From the NCBI RefSeq assembly GCF_016918855.1, contig NZ_JADKYB010000005.1, positions 124,001-188,000 on the forward strand: a stretch of 64,000 nt of DNA. The letters run 5' to 3'. This DNA is from Actinacidiphila acididurans (GTDB lineage: Bacteria > Actinomycetota > Actinomycetes > Streptomycetales > Streptomycetaceae). How positions within the stretch are numbered: position 1 is the first letter of the stretch; the number at the start of each line of letters is the position of its first letter. A program made the translations under genes and the position numbers. Positions 18,484 to 27,027 of this stretch are shown one piece after another. Under the pieces are notes generated by a model that saw only the letters and a program-made list of their open reading frames with translations, ran no database searches and was not told the origin of the DNA.

Positions 18484-19344
18484 TCACGCGGGCCGGTGCT
18501 CGGCGATGGCGGCGAACTCCGCCACGGACAGCGACTCGCCGCGCGCCTGCGGTGACACGCCAGCCGCCAGCAGCGCGGTCTCGGCGGCCGCCGCCGACCC
18601 AGCCCAGCCCGAGAGGGCCGCCCGCAGCGTCTTGCGGCGCTGCGCGAAGGCCGCGTCCACCGCCGCGAACACGTCCGTCCGGGAGGCCGTGGTGGCCGGC
18701 GGCTCGCGCCGGACCAGGGACACCAGGCCGGAGTCCACGTTGGGCGCCGGCCAGAACACGTTCCGCCCGATCGCTCCGGCCCGCTTGACCTCGGCGTACC
18801 AGTTCGCCTTCACCGACGGCACCCCGTACACCTTGCTGCCCGGCGTCGCGGCCAGCCGGTCGGCGACCTCGGACTGCACCATCACCAGCGTCCGCTCGAT
18901 GGTCGGGAAGGTGGCCAGCATGTGCAGCAGCACCGGCACCGCCACGTTGTACGGCAGGTTCGCCACCATCGCGGTCGGCGGCGGCCCCGGCAGTTCGTCC
19001 ACCAGCAGCGCGTCGCGGTGCACCAGCGCGAACCGCTCCGCCCGCTCGGGCAGCCGCGCCGCCACCGTGGCCGGCAGCGCCTGCGCCAGTACGTCGTCGA
19101 TCTCGATCGCGGTGACCCGGTCGGCCGCCTCCAGCAGCGCCAGCGTGAGCGAGCCGAGCCCCGGGCCGACCTCCACCACGACATCGTCGGGGCGCACCTG
19201 CGCGGTCCGCACGATGCGCCGTACGGTGTTCGCGTCGATCACGAAGTTCTGGCCGCGCTGCTTGGTCGGCCGCACCCCCAGCGCGGCGGCCAGCTCACGC
19301 ACGTCGGCCGGCCCGAGCAGGGCGCCGGGGTCTGTCGTACTCAC
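18484..19344 (-). CDS. rsmA: 16S rRNA (A1518/A1519) dimethyltransferase RsmA/KsgA
   Basis: RsmA dimethylates two adjacent adenines at the 3' end of 16S rRNA during 30S maturation; loss gives kasugamycin resistance. The 286-residue product has [13 protein letters not shown] motif [16 protein letters not shown] near residue 60, and the catalytic [14 protein letters not shown] 19344 opens the frame. The stop is 47 bp from the chosen ispE start, so the two form an operon. Confidence 0.96.
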   Translation of the reverse strand: MSTTDPGALLGPADVRELAAALGVRPTKQRGQNFVIDANTVRRIVRTAQVRPDDVVVEVGPGLGSLTLALLEAADRVTAIEIDDVLAQALPATVAARLPERAERFALVHRDALLVDELPGPPPTAMVANLPYNVAVPVLLHMLATFPTIERTLVMVQSEVADRLAATPGSKVYGVPSVKANWYAEVKRAGAIGRNVFWPAPNVDSGLVSLVRREPPATTASRTDVFAAVDAAFAQRRKTLRAALSGWAGSAAAAETALLAAGVSPQARGESLSVAEFAAIAEHRPA

Positions 19345-19457
19345 ACCGCAAGGCTAACGGGCGGGGTGGGCCGCTCCTGACCCGCGCGGCGGCCGGGGCC
19401 AGGAGCTGGGGCTTTGAAGGAGCCGCGGGTCTTCCGGGGGTTTTCAGTAGCGGGTTT

Positions 19458-20336
19458 TCAGTAGCCGAAGGCGCGGGCCGTGTTGGCCGCTATCGCGGCG
19501 GCGAGGGTGTCCTCGTCCGCACCGCGGGCCTCGGCCATGGTCCGCAGCGTCAGCGGGATCAGGTAGGGCGCGTTCGGCCGGCCCCGGTAGGGCGCGGGCG
19601 GCAGGAAGGGCGCGTCGGTCTCGACCAGCAGCCGGTCCAGCGGGGCGACGGCGACGGCGTCCCGCAGGTTCTGCGCGTTCTTGTAGCTGACGTTGCCGGC
19701 GAAGGACAGGTAGTAGCCGCGCTCGGCGCACACCTTGGCCATCTCGGCGTCGCCGGAGAAGCAGTGGAACACCACGGTCTGCGGCGCGCCCTCCTCCAGC
19801 AGGATGCGCAGCACGTCGTCGTGCGCCTCGCGGTCGTGAATGATCAGCGCCTTGCCGTGCCGCTTGGCGATCTCGATGTGCCGGCGGAATGAGTGCTGCT
19901 CGGCGGCCACGCCCTCGGGCCCGGTCCGGAAGTAGTCCAGGCCGGTCTCGCCCACCCCCCGCACCTGCGGCAACGCGGCCAGCTCGGCGATCTCGTCGAT
20001 CGCGGCGTCCAGCGCGGCCGTTCCGCCCGCGGCCCGCTCCCCTTGCCGCGACCAGTTGTCGGGATCGCCCAACAGGATCCTGGGCGCCTCGTTGGGGTGC
20101 AGGGCCACCGTGGCCCACACGTTCTCGTACTCCTCCGCGGTCCGCGCCGCCCACCGCGAACCGGCCAGGTCGCAGCCGACCTGGATGAGGGTGTCCACCC
20201 CGGCCGCGGCCGCCTTCGCGATCGCCGCCGCCACGGTGCCGCCCTGCATGTCCAGGTGGGTGTGCGAGTCCGCGACCGCGATCCTCAGCGGCTCGGGCGC
20301 CGGAGGGGCCTCGCCGCTGTCCTTCTTCTTCGCCAT
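19458..20336 (-). CDS. tatD: TatD-family metal-dependent deoxyribonuclease
   Basis: TatD proteins are TIM-barrel 3'-5' nucleases linked to DNA repair and quality control. The 292-residue product has DSHTHLDM near residue 24 (metal His pair), VGETGLDYF (metal Glu), IIHDREAHDDVL, VFHCFSGD and LLVETDAPFLPPAPYRGRPNAP. ATG 20336 gives the MAKKKDSG N-terminus. It is 113 bp upstream of rsmA on the same strand, part of the usual tatD-rsmA-ispE block. Confidence 0.93.
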   Translation of the reverse strand: MAKKKDSGEAPPAPEPLRIAVADSHTHLDMQGGTVAAAIAKAAAAGVDTLIQVGCDLAGSRWAARTAEEYENVWATVALHPNEAPRILLGDPDNWSRQGERAAGGTAALDAAIDEIAELAALPQVRGVGETGLDYFRTGPEGVAAEQHSFRRHIEIAKRHGKALIIHDREAHDDVLRILLEEGAPQTVVFHCFSGDAEMAKVCAERGYYLSFAGNVSYKNAQNLRDAVAVAPLDRLLVETDAPFLPPAPYRGRPNAPYLIPLTLRTMAEARGADEDTLAAAIAANTARAFGY

Positions 20337-20619
20337 GGGTCCGATCCTAGGGTCGGACCCGGGGGTGGTACGCGGGGCTTTTCGACCGCAGCCGTTCGGG
20401 TAGCCCGGTGCGGCTGCGGACGGGCCGGCCTCGCACGGGCGGCCGGCCCTCGGTGCCGGATCCCAGGGACGGGGACAGGTCCCTGGTTCCGCGCCCGCCG
20501 TATCGGCCGGTATTGGCCCGGTAGTCGGCGGACGCCTGGGCGTCACGGACGGGCGACGCCCATGAACGCGACGCACTGGACGAGCGTCACGGGGTGAGCA
20601 GTGTCGTGGGTAGGCGGTG

Positions 20620-21039
20620 TCACGGGGTCAGGCGCCAACTCGGCCGCGAGGGGTCCTCGTCCTTGGGGGGCAGCGCTTCCTTGCGGCGCAGGAAGTGCAG
20701 CGTCGGCCAGTGCCGGGCCCGGTGAACGCCGCGTTCGGCGTGCTCCACCGACCATCGCGACGCCACCGCGCCCGACACCTGGCCGGAGCGCATGATCCGC
20801 ACATGGTGCCCGTCACAGTTCTCGCACGTCGGCCGGGTCAGGGGCGAGGGCACCGTGCGGCCGCCGGCCAGGTACGTCACGTACGGCCGCCCGGTCGGGT
20901 CCGTGTGGTGCTCGATCTCGTAGCTCTGCTCCCACCCGTAACCGCAGTTCATGCACGCGAACGAGTACGCCTCCGTACCCTTCGCCCCGCCTCCGCTGCT
21001 CCTGCCTACGCCACTGTCGGTGCCTATGGTCTCGCTCAT
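20620..21039 (-). CDS. Zinc-ribbon protein, unknown function
   Basis: The 139-residue product has two Cys pairs, CMNCGYGWEQSYE (about residues 29-32) and CENCDGHH (about 71-74), forming a likely zinc ribbon. Between them lies an EIEHHTDPTGRPYVTYLAGGRTVPSPLTRP segment, and a basic Arg/His-rich tail follows. AGGAG precedes ATG 21039. I know of no assigned function. The 452-bp gap upstream (21040-21491) contains its promoter and two copies of CGGCGATTGAGCGC. Confidence 0.8.
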   Translation of the reverse strand: MSETIGTDSGVGRSSGGGAKGTEAYSFACMNCGYGWEQSYEIEHHTDPTGRPYVTYLAGGRTVPSPLTRPTCENCDGHHVRIMRSGQVSGAVASRWSVEHAERGVHRARHWPTLHFLRRKEALPPKDEDPSRPSWRLTP

Positions 21040-21306
21040 GGCAGCTCCTGCGCGCCCTCCGGGCACCGTGCCCGGACCGGGACTTTCCCACCCCCAGCGA
21101 ACGCCTCTCCTCCCCCGTCCGTCCCCGCCGTTCCCCACTCTTGGGCCACATTTGGCCTCTTTGTGGAAGATGGCGCTTATTGTTTTGCCCTGTCCCAAGT
21201 CTAGGCACCCCCCGCACCCCGGCCACCCACCCGCGCACGCCCCCAGATGAACGCGAGCCGCATCCCCGGGTAACACGGGATGAGCCCCAGCCGATCGAAG
21301 CCCGCG

Positions 21307-21402
21307 CGGCGATTGAGCGCGGCCGGTGGGCGTACCCGAGCGAAATCACGCCCGAACGGGCAAGGAGCCGCACAAAGACAAACCCGCCCGGCGATTGAGC
21401 GC
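21307..21402. repeat. Short direct repeat CGGCGATTGAGCGC
   Basis: CGGCGATTGAGCGC occurs at 21307-21320 and again at 21389-21402. Both copies are followed about 12 bases later by GGCGTACCCG, so the duplicated unit is about 34 bp with internal differences. It lies between the 3' end of rsmI and the zinc-ribbon gene promoter. Function unknown. Confidence 0.5.
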
Positions 21403-21491
21403 AGACCAACGGCGTACCCGCACACAGTCACCGCGGCCTACGCCGCACGTACCCCACGAGCCCGCGCAGCGCTCGAGCGCAGCCGTGACCG

Positions 21492-22373
21492 CTACGAGGC
21501 CGAGCCGCTCCCCCGCTTGTCCGCCACCACCGCGTCGAAGACGACCCGCTTCCGTACCCCCGCCTCCGTGGCCACCGCGGCAATCGCCTCCTTGCGCGCC
21601 TCCCCCGCCTCCTCCCGTGCCCGGACCCTGCGCACGAGTTCCTCGGGCTCGACGGAGGCGGGCGACGCGGGCGCCGCACCCTCGACGACAACGGTGATCT
21701 CGCCCCGCACCCCCTCGGCGGCCCACACGGCGAGTTCCGCGAGCGGGCCGCGCCGTACTTCCTCGTACGTCTTGGTGAGCTCCCGGCAGACGGCCGCCCG
21801 CCGGTCCGCGCCGAAAACCTCGGCCATGGCCGCGAGGGTGTCGTCGATACGGTGCGGGGCCTCGAAATAGACCAGGGTGCGCCGATCGGCGGCGACCTCG
21901 CGCAGCCGGGCGAGGCGTTCCCCGGGCTTGCGCGGCAGGAAGCCCTCGAAGCAGAACCGGTCCACCGGCAGCCCCGAGACGGCCAGGGCGGTGAGCACCG
22001 CGGAGGGCCCCGGCACGGCGGTCACCGTGATGCCCTCCTCCACAGCCGCGGCTACCAGCCGGTAACCGGGATCCGACACCGACGGCATCCCCGCGTCCGT
22101 GACCAGCACCACACGCGCGCCGTCCACGAGCGCCGCCACCAGTTCCGGCGTGCGCCCGGCCTCGTTCCCCTCGAAGTACGAGACCACGCGCCCGCGCACC
22201 TCCACCCCGAGCGCCTGCGTGAGCCGCCGCAACCGCCGGGTGTCCTCGGCGGCCACCACGTCCGCGCCCTCGAGTTCGGCGGCCAGCCGCGGCGGCGCGT
22301 CCGCCGGATCCCCGATCGGGGTCCCGGCCAGCACGAGCACACCAACGGAATCGTCGCCACGGATCTCGGTCAC
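21492..22373 (-). CDS. rsmI: 16S rRNA (C1402 ribose-2'-O) methyltransferase
   Basis: RsmI methylates the ribose of C1402 in 16S rRNA. The 293-residue product has the tetrapyrrole-methylase-type fold: VLVLAGTPIGDPADAPPRLAAEL, VVAAEDTRRLRRL, VVLVTDAGMPSVSDPGYRLV, the SAM-binding VTAVPGPSAVLTALAVSGLP and FEGFLPRK. GTG 22373 gives a VTEIRGDD start. It is divergent from pmt across 278 bp. Confidence 0.95.
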   Translation of the reverse strand: MTEIRGDDSVGVLVLAGTPIGDPADAPPRLAAELEGADVVAAEDTRRLRRLTQALGVEVRGRVVSYFEGNEAGRTPELVAALVDGARVVLVTDAGMPSVSDPGYRLVAAAVEEGITVTAVPGPSAVLTALAVSGLPVDRFCFEGFLPRKPGERLARLREVAADRRTLVYFEAPHRIDDTLAAMAEVFGADRRAAVCRELTKTYEEVRRGPLAELAVWAAEGVRGEITVVVEGAAPASPASVEPEELVRRVRAREEAGEARKEAIAAVATEAGVRKRVVFDAVVADKRGSGSAS

Positions 22374-22651
22374 CCCGCCACCGTATCCGCCCGCCGGATC
22401 CCCACCGTCCTCACGCCATCTCGCCTCCCCGCTCACCGCCTCCTCTGTGGCACCCCCGGCCGTACCCGCCCGCGCACCGCCGGGCGCCTCGCCGACTGAC
22501 CCCCGAACCCCGAAATCCGCCCCCTCCCCGGGCCGCCCACCACCACCCGCGGCCCCTCCCCCGGCCATGACATGCCGCGGATACGGGACAATCTCCCCTC
22601 GCCCCTCGCACACCTCATCGCAATCTCAGGCGGTTTCCCTACGATGGCCCG

Positions 22652-24391
22652 GTGACGAGTGAGACCGCGACGGAGTCGACGCTGCACCGGGCCGACGAGG
22701 GCGCCCCGGACGAGGCGGCGCAGGAGCAGAGCCCGTGGGCGCGCCGGCTTCGCAGGTTCGGGTACAGCGAACGGCCGCGCCGGGACACGCGCGAGCGACT
22801 GGTCCCTCCGTTCCCCGAACCGGGCACCCGGGTGTGGGAGAGGCTGGGCCTCGGCCCGGCGCTCGCCCGGCGTGCCGCGAAGGCGACCGGCTGGCTCGGC
22901 CCGCTGCTCGTCGCGGTGCTGGCCGGCGGCCTGCGCTTCTGGCACCTGGGCAGCCCGCGCGAGGTCGTCTTCGACGAGACGTACTACGCCAAGGACGCCT
23001 GGTCGCTGCTGAAGCTCGGCTACGAGGGCACCTGGCCGGACGGCAAGGTCGCCAACCCGCAGATCCTGGGCCACCCGCAGACCATCCCCTTGTCGGACGC
23101 ACCCGGCTACGTGGTGCACCCGCCGATGGGCAAGTGGGTGATCGCGGTCGGCGAGTGGATGTTCGGCCTCAACCCCTTCGGCTGGCGCTTCATGATGGCC
23201 CTGCTCGGCACGCTGTCCGTGCTGATGCTGTGCCGGATCGGGCGCCGTCTGTTCCGTTCCACCGCGCTGGGCTGCGTGGCGGGTCTGCTGATGGCCGTGG
23301 ACGGCCTGCAGTTCGTGATGAGCCGGATCGCCCTCCTCGACTTGGTGATCATGTTCTTCGCGCTGGCCGCCTTCGGCTGCCTGCTGATCGACCGCGACTG
23401 GGCCCGCGCCCGCCTGGCCGCCGCGCTGCCGGTCAACGAGGACGGCTTCGCGGGCCCGGACCAGTACGCGGCCTCCCGCACCGGCCTGGGCTGGCGGCCC
23501 TGGCGGATCGCGGCCGGCTTCTTCCTGGGCCTGGCCGCGGCCAGCAAGTGGAACGGCCTGTACTTCCTGGCCGTCTTCGCCGTCATGACGGTCGCCTGGG
23601 ACATCGGCGCCCGCCGCCTCGCCGGAGCCCGCCGCCCGTACCTGACGGTCCTGCGCAAGGACGCCGGCTGGTCGCTCCTCTCGCTGTTCCCCACGGCCGT
23701 GGTGACGTACCTGCTCACCTGGACCGGCTGGTTCGCCTCGGACAACGCCTACGGGCGGCACTGGGCCGATCACCGGGGCGGCACCTGGTCCTGGATCCCG
23801 GCCCCGATCCGCAGCCTGTGGCACTACGAGGTGCAGGTCTACGACTTCAACGTCAACCTGCACACCCCGCACCCCTACCAGTCCAATCCGTGGAGCTGGA
23901 TCGTCCTGGGGCGCCCGGTGTCGTACTACTTCGAGTCCCCGAAGAACGGCCAGGACGGCTGCCACACCGCCTCCGGCTGCTCCCGCGAGATCCTCGCGCT
24001 CGGTACTCCCCTGCTGTGGTGGTCCGCCTGCTTCGCCCTGCTCTACCTCCTCTACCGGTGGATCCTGCGCCGCGACTGGCGGGCCGGTGCGATCGTGACC
24101 GCTGCCGCCGCGGGCTGGCTGCCCTGGTTCGCCTACCAGGACCGGACGATCTTCTACTTCTACGCAGTCGCCTTCGTCCCCTACCTGTGCCTGGCCGTGA
24201 CCATGATGATCGGCGCCTTCCTCGGCCCACCCGGTTCCTCCGAGTCCCGCCGCATGTGGGGCGCGGTCGGCGCGGGCACCCTCGTCCTCCTCATCGTCTG
24301 GAATTTCATCTATTTCTTCCCGATCTACACCGGCATGACCATCCCCTACTCGGGCTGGCAGGCCCGCATGTGGTTCGACTCCTGGATCTGA
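22652..24391 (+). CDS. pmt: Polyprenyl-phosphate-mannose-dependent protein O-mannosyltransferase
   Basis: Pmt (GT39) moves mannose from polyprenyl-phosphate-mannose to Ser/Thr of secreted proteins. The 579-residue product has a polar N-tail, many membrane helices from about residue 81, and the catalytic acidic motif FDETYYAKDAW (Asp108-Glu109) in the first external loop. In S. coelicolor, pmt mutants resist phage phiC31. Its last 28 codons are the attL copy of an 85-bp repeat: the element integrated here supplies the stop codon (TGA) while the displaced host copy keeps TAG at 41315-41317. Length is complete, so function should be preserved. Confidence 0.96.
   Translation: MTSETATESTLHRADEGAPDEAAQEQSPWARRLRRFGYSERPRRDTRERLVPPFPEPGTRVWERLGLGPALARRAAKATGWLGPLLVAVLAGGLRFWHLGSPREVVFDETYYAKDAWSLLKLGYEGTWPDGKVANPQILGHPQTIPLSDAPGYVVHPPMGKWVIAVGEWMFGLNPFGWRFMMALLGTLSVLMLCRIGRRLFRSTALGCVAGLLMAVDGLQFVMSRIALLDLVIMFFALAAFGCLLIDRDWARARLAAALPVNEDGFAGPDQYAASRTGLGWRPWRIAAGFFLGLAAASKWNGLYFLAVFAVMTVAWDIGARRLAGARRPYLTVLRKDAGWSLLSLFPTAVVTYLLTWTGWFASDNAYGRHWADHRGGTWSWIPAPIRSLWHYEVQVYDFNVNLHTPHPYQSNPWSWIVLGRPVSYYFESPKNGQDGCHTASGCSREILALGTPLLWWSACFALLYLLYRWILRRDWRAGAIVTAAAAGWLPWFAYQDRTIFYFYAVAFVPYLCLAVTMMIGAFLGPPGSSESRRMWGAVGAGTLVLLIVWNFIYFFPIYTGMTIPYSGWQARMWFDSWI
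24305..24389 (+). repeat. attL: 85-bp repeat within the 3' end of pmt
   Basis: These 85 bases are identical to 41231-41315. They encode the last 28 residues of Pmt plus the T of the stop. Identity stops inside the stop codon (TGA here, TAG at attR) and on the left at a synonymous Asn codon (AAT here, AAC at attR). The crossover took place somewhere inside. Confidence 0.95.
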
Positions 24392-24408
24392 CCAGGTCGG
24401 CGCCCTGG

Positions 24409-24448
24409 CGCGGGGCCCTGTGCCGGTACGCCGGCCCGGGGCCCCGCG
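24409..24448 (+). terminator. Element-borne terminator behind pmt
   Basis: CGCGGGGCCC (24409-24418) pairs with GGGCCCCGCG (24439-24448); the loop holds a second small stem (GCCGG/CCGGC). It starts 18 bp past the pmt stop, on the element side of attL. The element thus seems to supply a new terminator for the gene it split from its own. Confidence 0.6.
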
Positions 24449-24489
24449 GTCGTTGTTGGTCGTCCTCGGTGGCCCTGGGCCGTCGCCGG

Positions 24490-24507
24490 ACGGCCCACAG
24501 ACGGCCC
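24490..24507 (+). repeat. Candidate arm-type recombinase site, left copy
   Basis: ACGGCCCACAGACGGCCC is found here, about 100 bp inside attL, and again at 41141-41158, about 73 bp inside attR, in the same orientation. Each 18-mer itself contains ACGGCCC twice. In the circle the two would flank the 85-bp core, as arm sites for Int or Xis do. Confidence 0.55.
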
Positions 24508-24633
24508 GCGCATACACCACTGAGATCCATCGCGCGGCGTTGCTCAACGATCCGAGGGATGGAGGGCTTGCGTCCCCACACACACTTTGCAGGTGTTGGC
24601 ACAGAGTGAGGAACCACTCCTTATCGTTGGTAC

Positions 24634-25749
24634 GTGGCACGCTCCGAACCCAACGCACAAGAGCCCAACACCATGGGGCAACTGGAACGCCCTCCATGGA
24701 CGCTTCCGGATATACCTACCGGCAATCAGGCGGTCTGGCGCTCAGCACGCCTGCTTAGCGACGAGCCAGAAAAGCGCTGGACTTTCACATCAATGATTCA
24801 CAGGTCACTGGCTTGCAGCGAGCACGGACTGAGTTTCACCTACGAGAACTTGAGCAGGTGGGATGACGTCATAGCCGCCTTGGTCATCGGCGAAAAACTA
24901 CGAAGCAGAGGAATCGCCGGGCTCTTAGGCTTGAATGTCGCCCTGGGATTCGACATATTCGACGGAGCGCTACGTTCCCCAGACGGCCGACTAACGAGGG
25001 CACGCAAGGGCGAACCATTCAGAGGCCGACACTCAGTGGCGGCCGAGCGATGGGACCCGAAAGAAGACTCAATAATATTCGTCAACAACTGGGGAGCTAG
25101 GTGGGGGAAAGACGGAAAAGGTAGCATCTCGCGGGAATACTTCGAAAACCACGTCGACTCCGCGGCGCTACTGAGACCGGCATGGATCGGACCGTCACCG
25201 AAAATGGACAATCGAATCCGCGAGCTATCGAAAGAAAGGAACAAAGAACTTAAAGATCCGGATATATATCTCGATGCCTGGATGACTCCAAATCGCCCCA
25301 GCCAAGAACCAGCAACTCGGAATGGACACCGAGTCGAACTAGCAAAGAGGATGCTCTACCGCTTCTCGGACAATACCCCACTCGAAGTGGTCGAGGCTCG
25401 CGAGAATGGACGCTTTGTCGGCCGCATGCACATACTGCATAGCCGAAAGCAACGAATAAGCTCCATCGAAGAACTTTGGATTCACCCAGCAGTGCGACGG
25501 CAGGGACATGGCAGCACATTGACTGCGTATGGCGTGCTCTTGGCCAGAAGGTTCGGATCAAGGCTCGTCCGCCTCCTGCTTCACGAGGCAGACGCGAGTG
25601 AACTCGGAATCGAGCGAGCAAAAAAATTCGCAGGTAGTCTTGGCTGCGAATGGATGGAATACGGGAGAACTCGGCCCAACTGGCGCGGCCAAACAGTTCT
25701 CCAAGTCCCGCCTGCTAGCATCCACCACGCTCAAGGCGAAGACGATTAG
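24634..25749 (+). CDS. Cargo: papain-like (C1) fold fused to GNAT acetyltransferase
   Basis: The 371-residue product has two recognisable parts. Residues about 130-170 (GRHSVAAERW...FVNNWGARWGKDGKGSISREYF) match the C-terminal half of papain-family peptidases: His133 and Asn152 sit at the catalytic His and Asn positions, and NNWG..WG.DG is the family signature. No CGSCW-type nucleophile region is visible before it; Cys61 is the only nearby cysteine. Residues about 245-355 form a GNAT domain with ELWIHPAVRRQGHGSTLTAYG as the acetyl-CoA loop. Base composition is low: I count 24 G+C in 60 at 25201-25260. Codons such as ATA, AGA and one TTA (24925-24927) are used. The start is uncertain (GTG 24634 or ATG 24673; no clear ribosome binding site). 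The next gene's ribosome binding site overlaps its stop. Confidence 0.75.
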   Translation: MARSEPNAQEPNTMGQLERPPWTLPDIPTGNQAVWRSARLLSDEPEKRWTFTSMIHRSLACSEHGLSFTYENLSRWDDVIAALVIGEKLRSRGIAGLLGLNVALGFDIFDGALRSPDGRLTRARKGEPFRGRHSVAAERWDPKEDSIIFVNNWGARWGKDGKGSISREYFENHVDSAALLRPAWIGPSPKMDNRIRELSKERNKELKDPDIYLDAWMTPNRPSQEPATRNGHRVELAKRMLYRFSDNTPLEVVEARENGRFVGRMHILHSRKQRISSIEELWIHPAVRRQGHGSTLTAYGVLLARRFGSRLVRLLLHEADASELGIERAKKFAGSLGCEWMEYGRTRPNWRGQTVLQVPPASIHHAQGEDD

Positions 25750-25756
25750 GAGCAAG

Positions 25757-26167
25757 ATGACCACAGTATTCATCACACCACCAAACCCGTATGACTTCGA
25801 GCTTTCAGAGCTGACGGAGTTGGCGGAGACCCTGCAAACCGAGGACCGCAACTCATCGATTCAGGTGAAGCCCCAGAGCGAACGCGGATACGGCGCCGAC
25901 GCAACAGAATGCATCGACTTGCTCATATTCATAGGCGGAGCCAGCGCTAAAGGAGCCCTAGGCTATGCCAGCGGGGTAGTAGTCAAGAAGACAATCGAGT
26001 GGGCACGCGATCGCTGGAAACGTGATAGAGAAGAGAATACCGGACTGGAGCCCCGCCCTAGAATGGTACGAGTTATCTGGGGACCCAATGGTGAGGTGAT
26101 AAGGCGAGTTTCGATAGATCTTCCAGACGGCGAACCTGTCGATACCGATTCCGACCGCCCGTCTTAG
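25757..26167 (+). CDS. Cargo: EACC1-like small protein
   Basis: The 136-residue product has an N-terminal acidic helix (ELSELTELAETLQTED), a basic strand (SSIQVKPQSER), a hydrophobic Gly/Ala stretch (CIDLLIFIGGASAKGALGYASGVVVKKTIEWARDRW) and a final beta hairpin (RMVRVIWGPNGEVIRRVSID). This order resembles EACC1, the small constant component described next to variable effectors in actinobacterial conflict systems; I judge the match by pattern only. AGGAG at 25748-25752 overlaps the stop of the upstream papain/GNAT gene, so they are one unit. Codon use (ATA, CTA, AGA, ACA) is as foreign as its neighbour's. Confidence 0.6.
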   Translation: MTTVFITPPNPYDFELSELTELAETLQTEDRNSSIQVKPQSERGYGADATECIDLLIFIGGASAKGALGYASGVVVKKTIEWARDRWKRDREENTGLEPRPRMVRVIWGPNGEVIRRVSIDLPDGEPVDTDSDRPS

Positions 26168-26238
26168 GCCGCCGCGCACCTCCAGTATGGACGGTACAAT
26201 AGTTCGTAATCATCGAGTGAACGGAGTGTGTTCCGTAA

Positions 26239-27027
26239 ATGGGCCCGAAAACGGCGAAGGTCTACGCGACGATTCGTGCTCGCCTTGCTGGAGGCGAACT
26301 TATGCCCGGCGATAAGCTCCCCTCCGAGCGCGTGCTGGTAGAAGAGCTGGGAATCGGCCGCACCGCCCTCCGCCAAGTCCTTGCGCGGCTTGTCGCCGAG
26401 GGCGCCCTAGAGGTCCATGGGCGGAGCTCTTACCGCGTCCCAGGCAGACCAACCGTAGAGGCTCCGGGCGGGCTTGAGCGCTGGCAGACGCACGGCAAGC
26501 AAACCCTCTACGACAACCGATGGGTGCGGCTAGAACTGTGGGACGTCGAGCCGCCCGGGGTGCAGCGGTTTGACCATCATGTGGTGACGTTGCAGCGGGT
26601 ATCGATCGCGGCTGTGCTGGACGATCAGGATCGTGTGCTGATGCTGTGGCGGTACCGGTTCGTGCCAGATCAGTTCGGGTGGGAACTGCCGGGCGGGATC
26701 GTGGATGCCGGCGAGGACGGTCTGACGACCGCGCTGCGCGAGGTCGAGGAAGAGACCGGATGGCGGCCAGCAGGGCTTGAGCACGTCGTGACGTTCCAGC
26801 CGATGATCGGCATGGTGGACTCGCCGCACGAGATCTACGTCGGGCGCGGCGCCGAGAAGGTGGGCGAGCCGACCGACCTGGAAGAGGCAGGGCACGTGCA
26901 GTGGGTCCCACTGTCAGACATTCCAGGTCTGATGGCCAAGGGTGACCTGATGGGTTCTGGGACGCTGGTTGCGCTGCTGCACGTCCTCGCTAACCGAGCC
27001 AAGTACCCCGCTACAGGCGAGAGCTGA
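26239..27027 (+). CDS. GntR-type winged helix fused to NUDIX hydrolase
   Basis: Residues 1-75 form a GntR winged helix (KVYATIRARLAGGELMPGDKLPSERVLVEELGIGRTALRQVLARLVAEGAL). Residues about 95-255 form a NUDIX domain with a perfect Nudix box, G-x5-E-x7-REV-EEETGW starting at GGIVDAGE, and look like an ADP-ribose/NDP-sugar pyrophosphatase. Many AICEs carry a separate NUDIX gene beside a GntR (KorSA-like) regulator; here both are one protein of 262 residues, suggesting a ligand-responsive switch. There is no clear ribosome binding site; ACGGA-6-TCCGT (26221-26236) ends 2 bp before the ATG and could be an autoregulatory site. It is convergent with the XRE gene, overlapping by 17 bp. Confidence 0.85.
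   Translation: MGPKTAKVYATIRARLAGGELMPGDKLPSERVLVEELGIGRTALRQVLARLVAEGALEVHGRSSYRVPGRPTVEAPGGLERWQTHGKQTLYDNRWVRLELWDVEPPGVQRFDHHVVTLQRVSIAAVLDDQDRVLMLWRYRFVPDQFGWELPGGIVDAGEDGLTTALREVEEETGWRPAGLEHVVTFQPMIGMVDSPHEIYVGRGAEKVGEPTDLEEAGHVQWVPLSDIPGLMAKGDLMGSGTLVALLHVLANRAKYPATGES

Noticed and set aside
14505-18788. 1427-residue open frame on the plus strand
   Set aside because: It is antisense to the propeller, ABC-F, ispE and rsmA genes and shows only Arg/Gly/Pro-type shadow composition.
24305-24389. tRNA gene at the attachment site
   Set aside because: No cloverleaf can be drawn; the core is the coding end of pmt.
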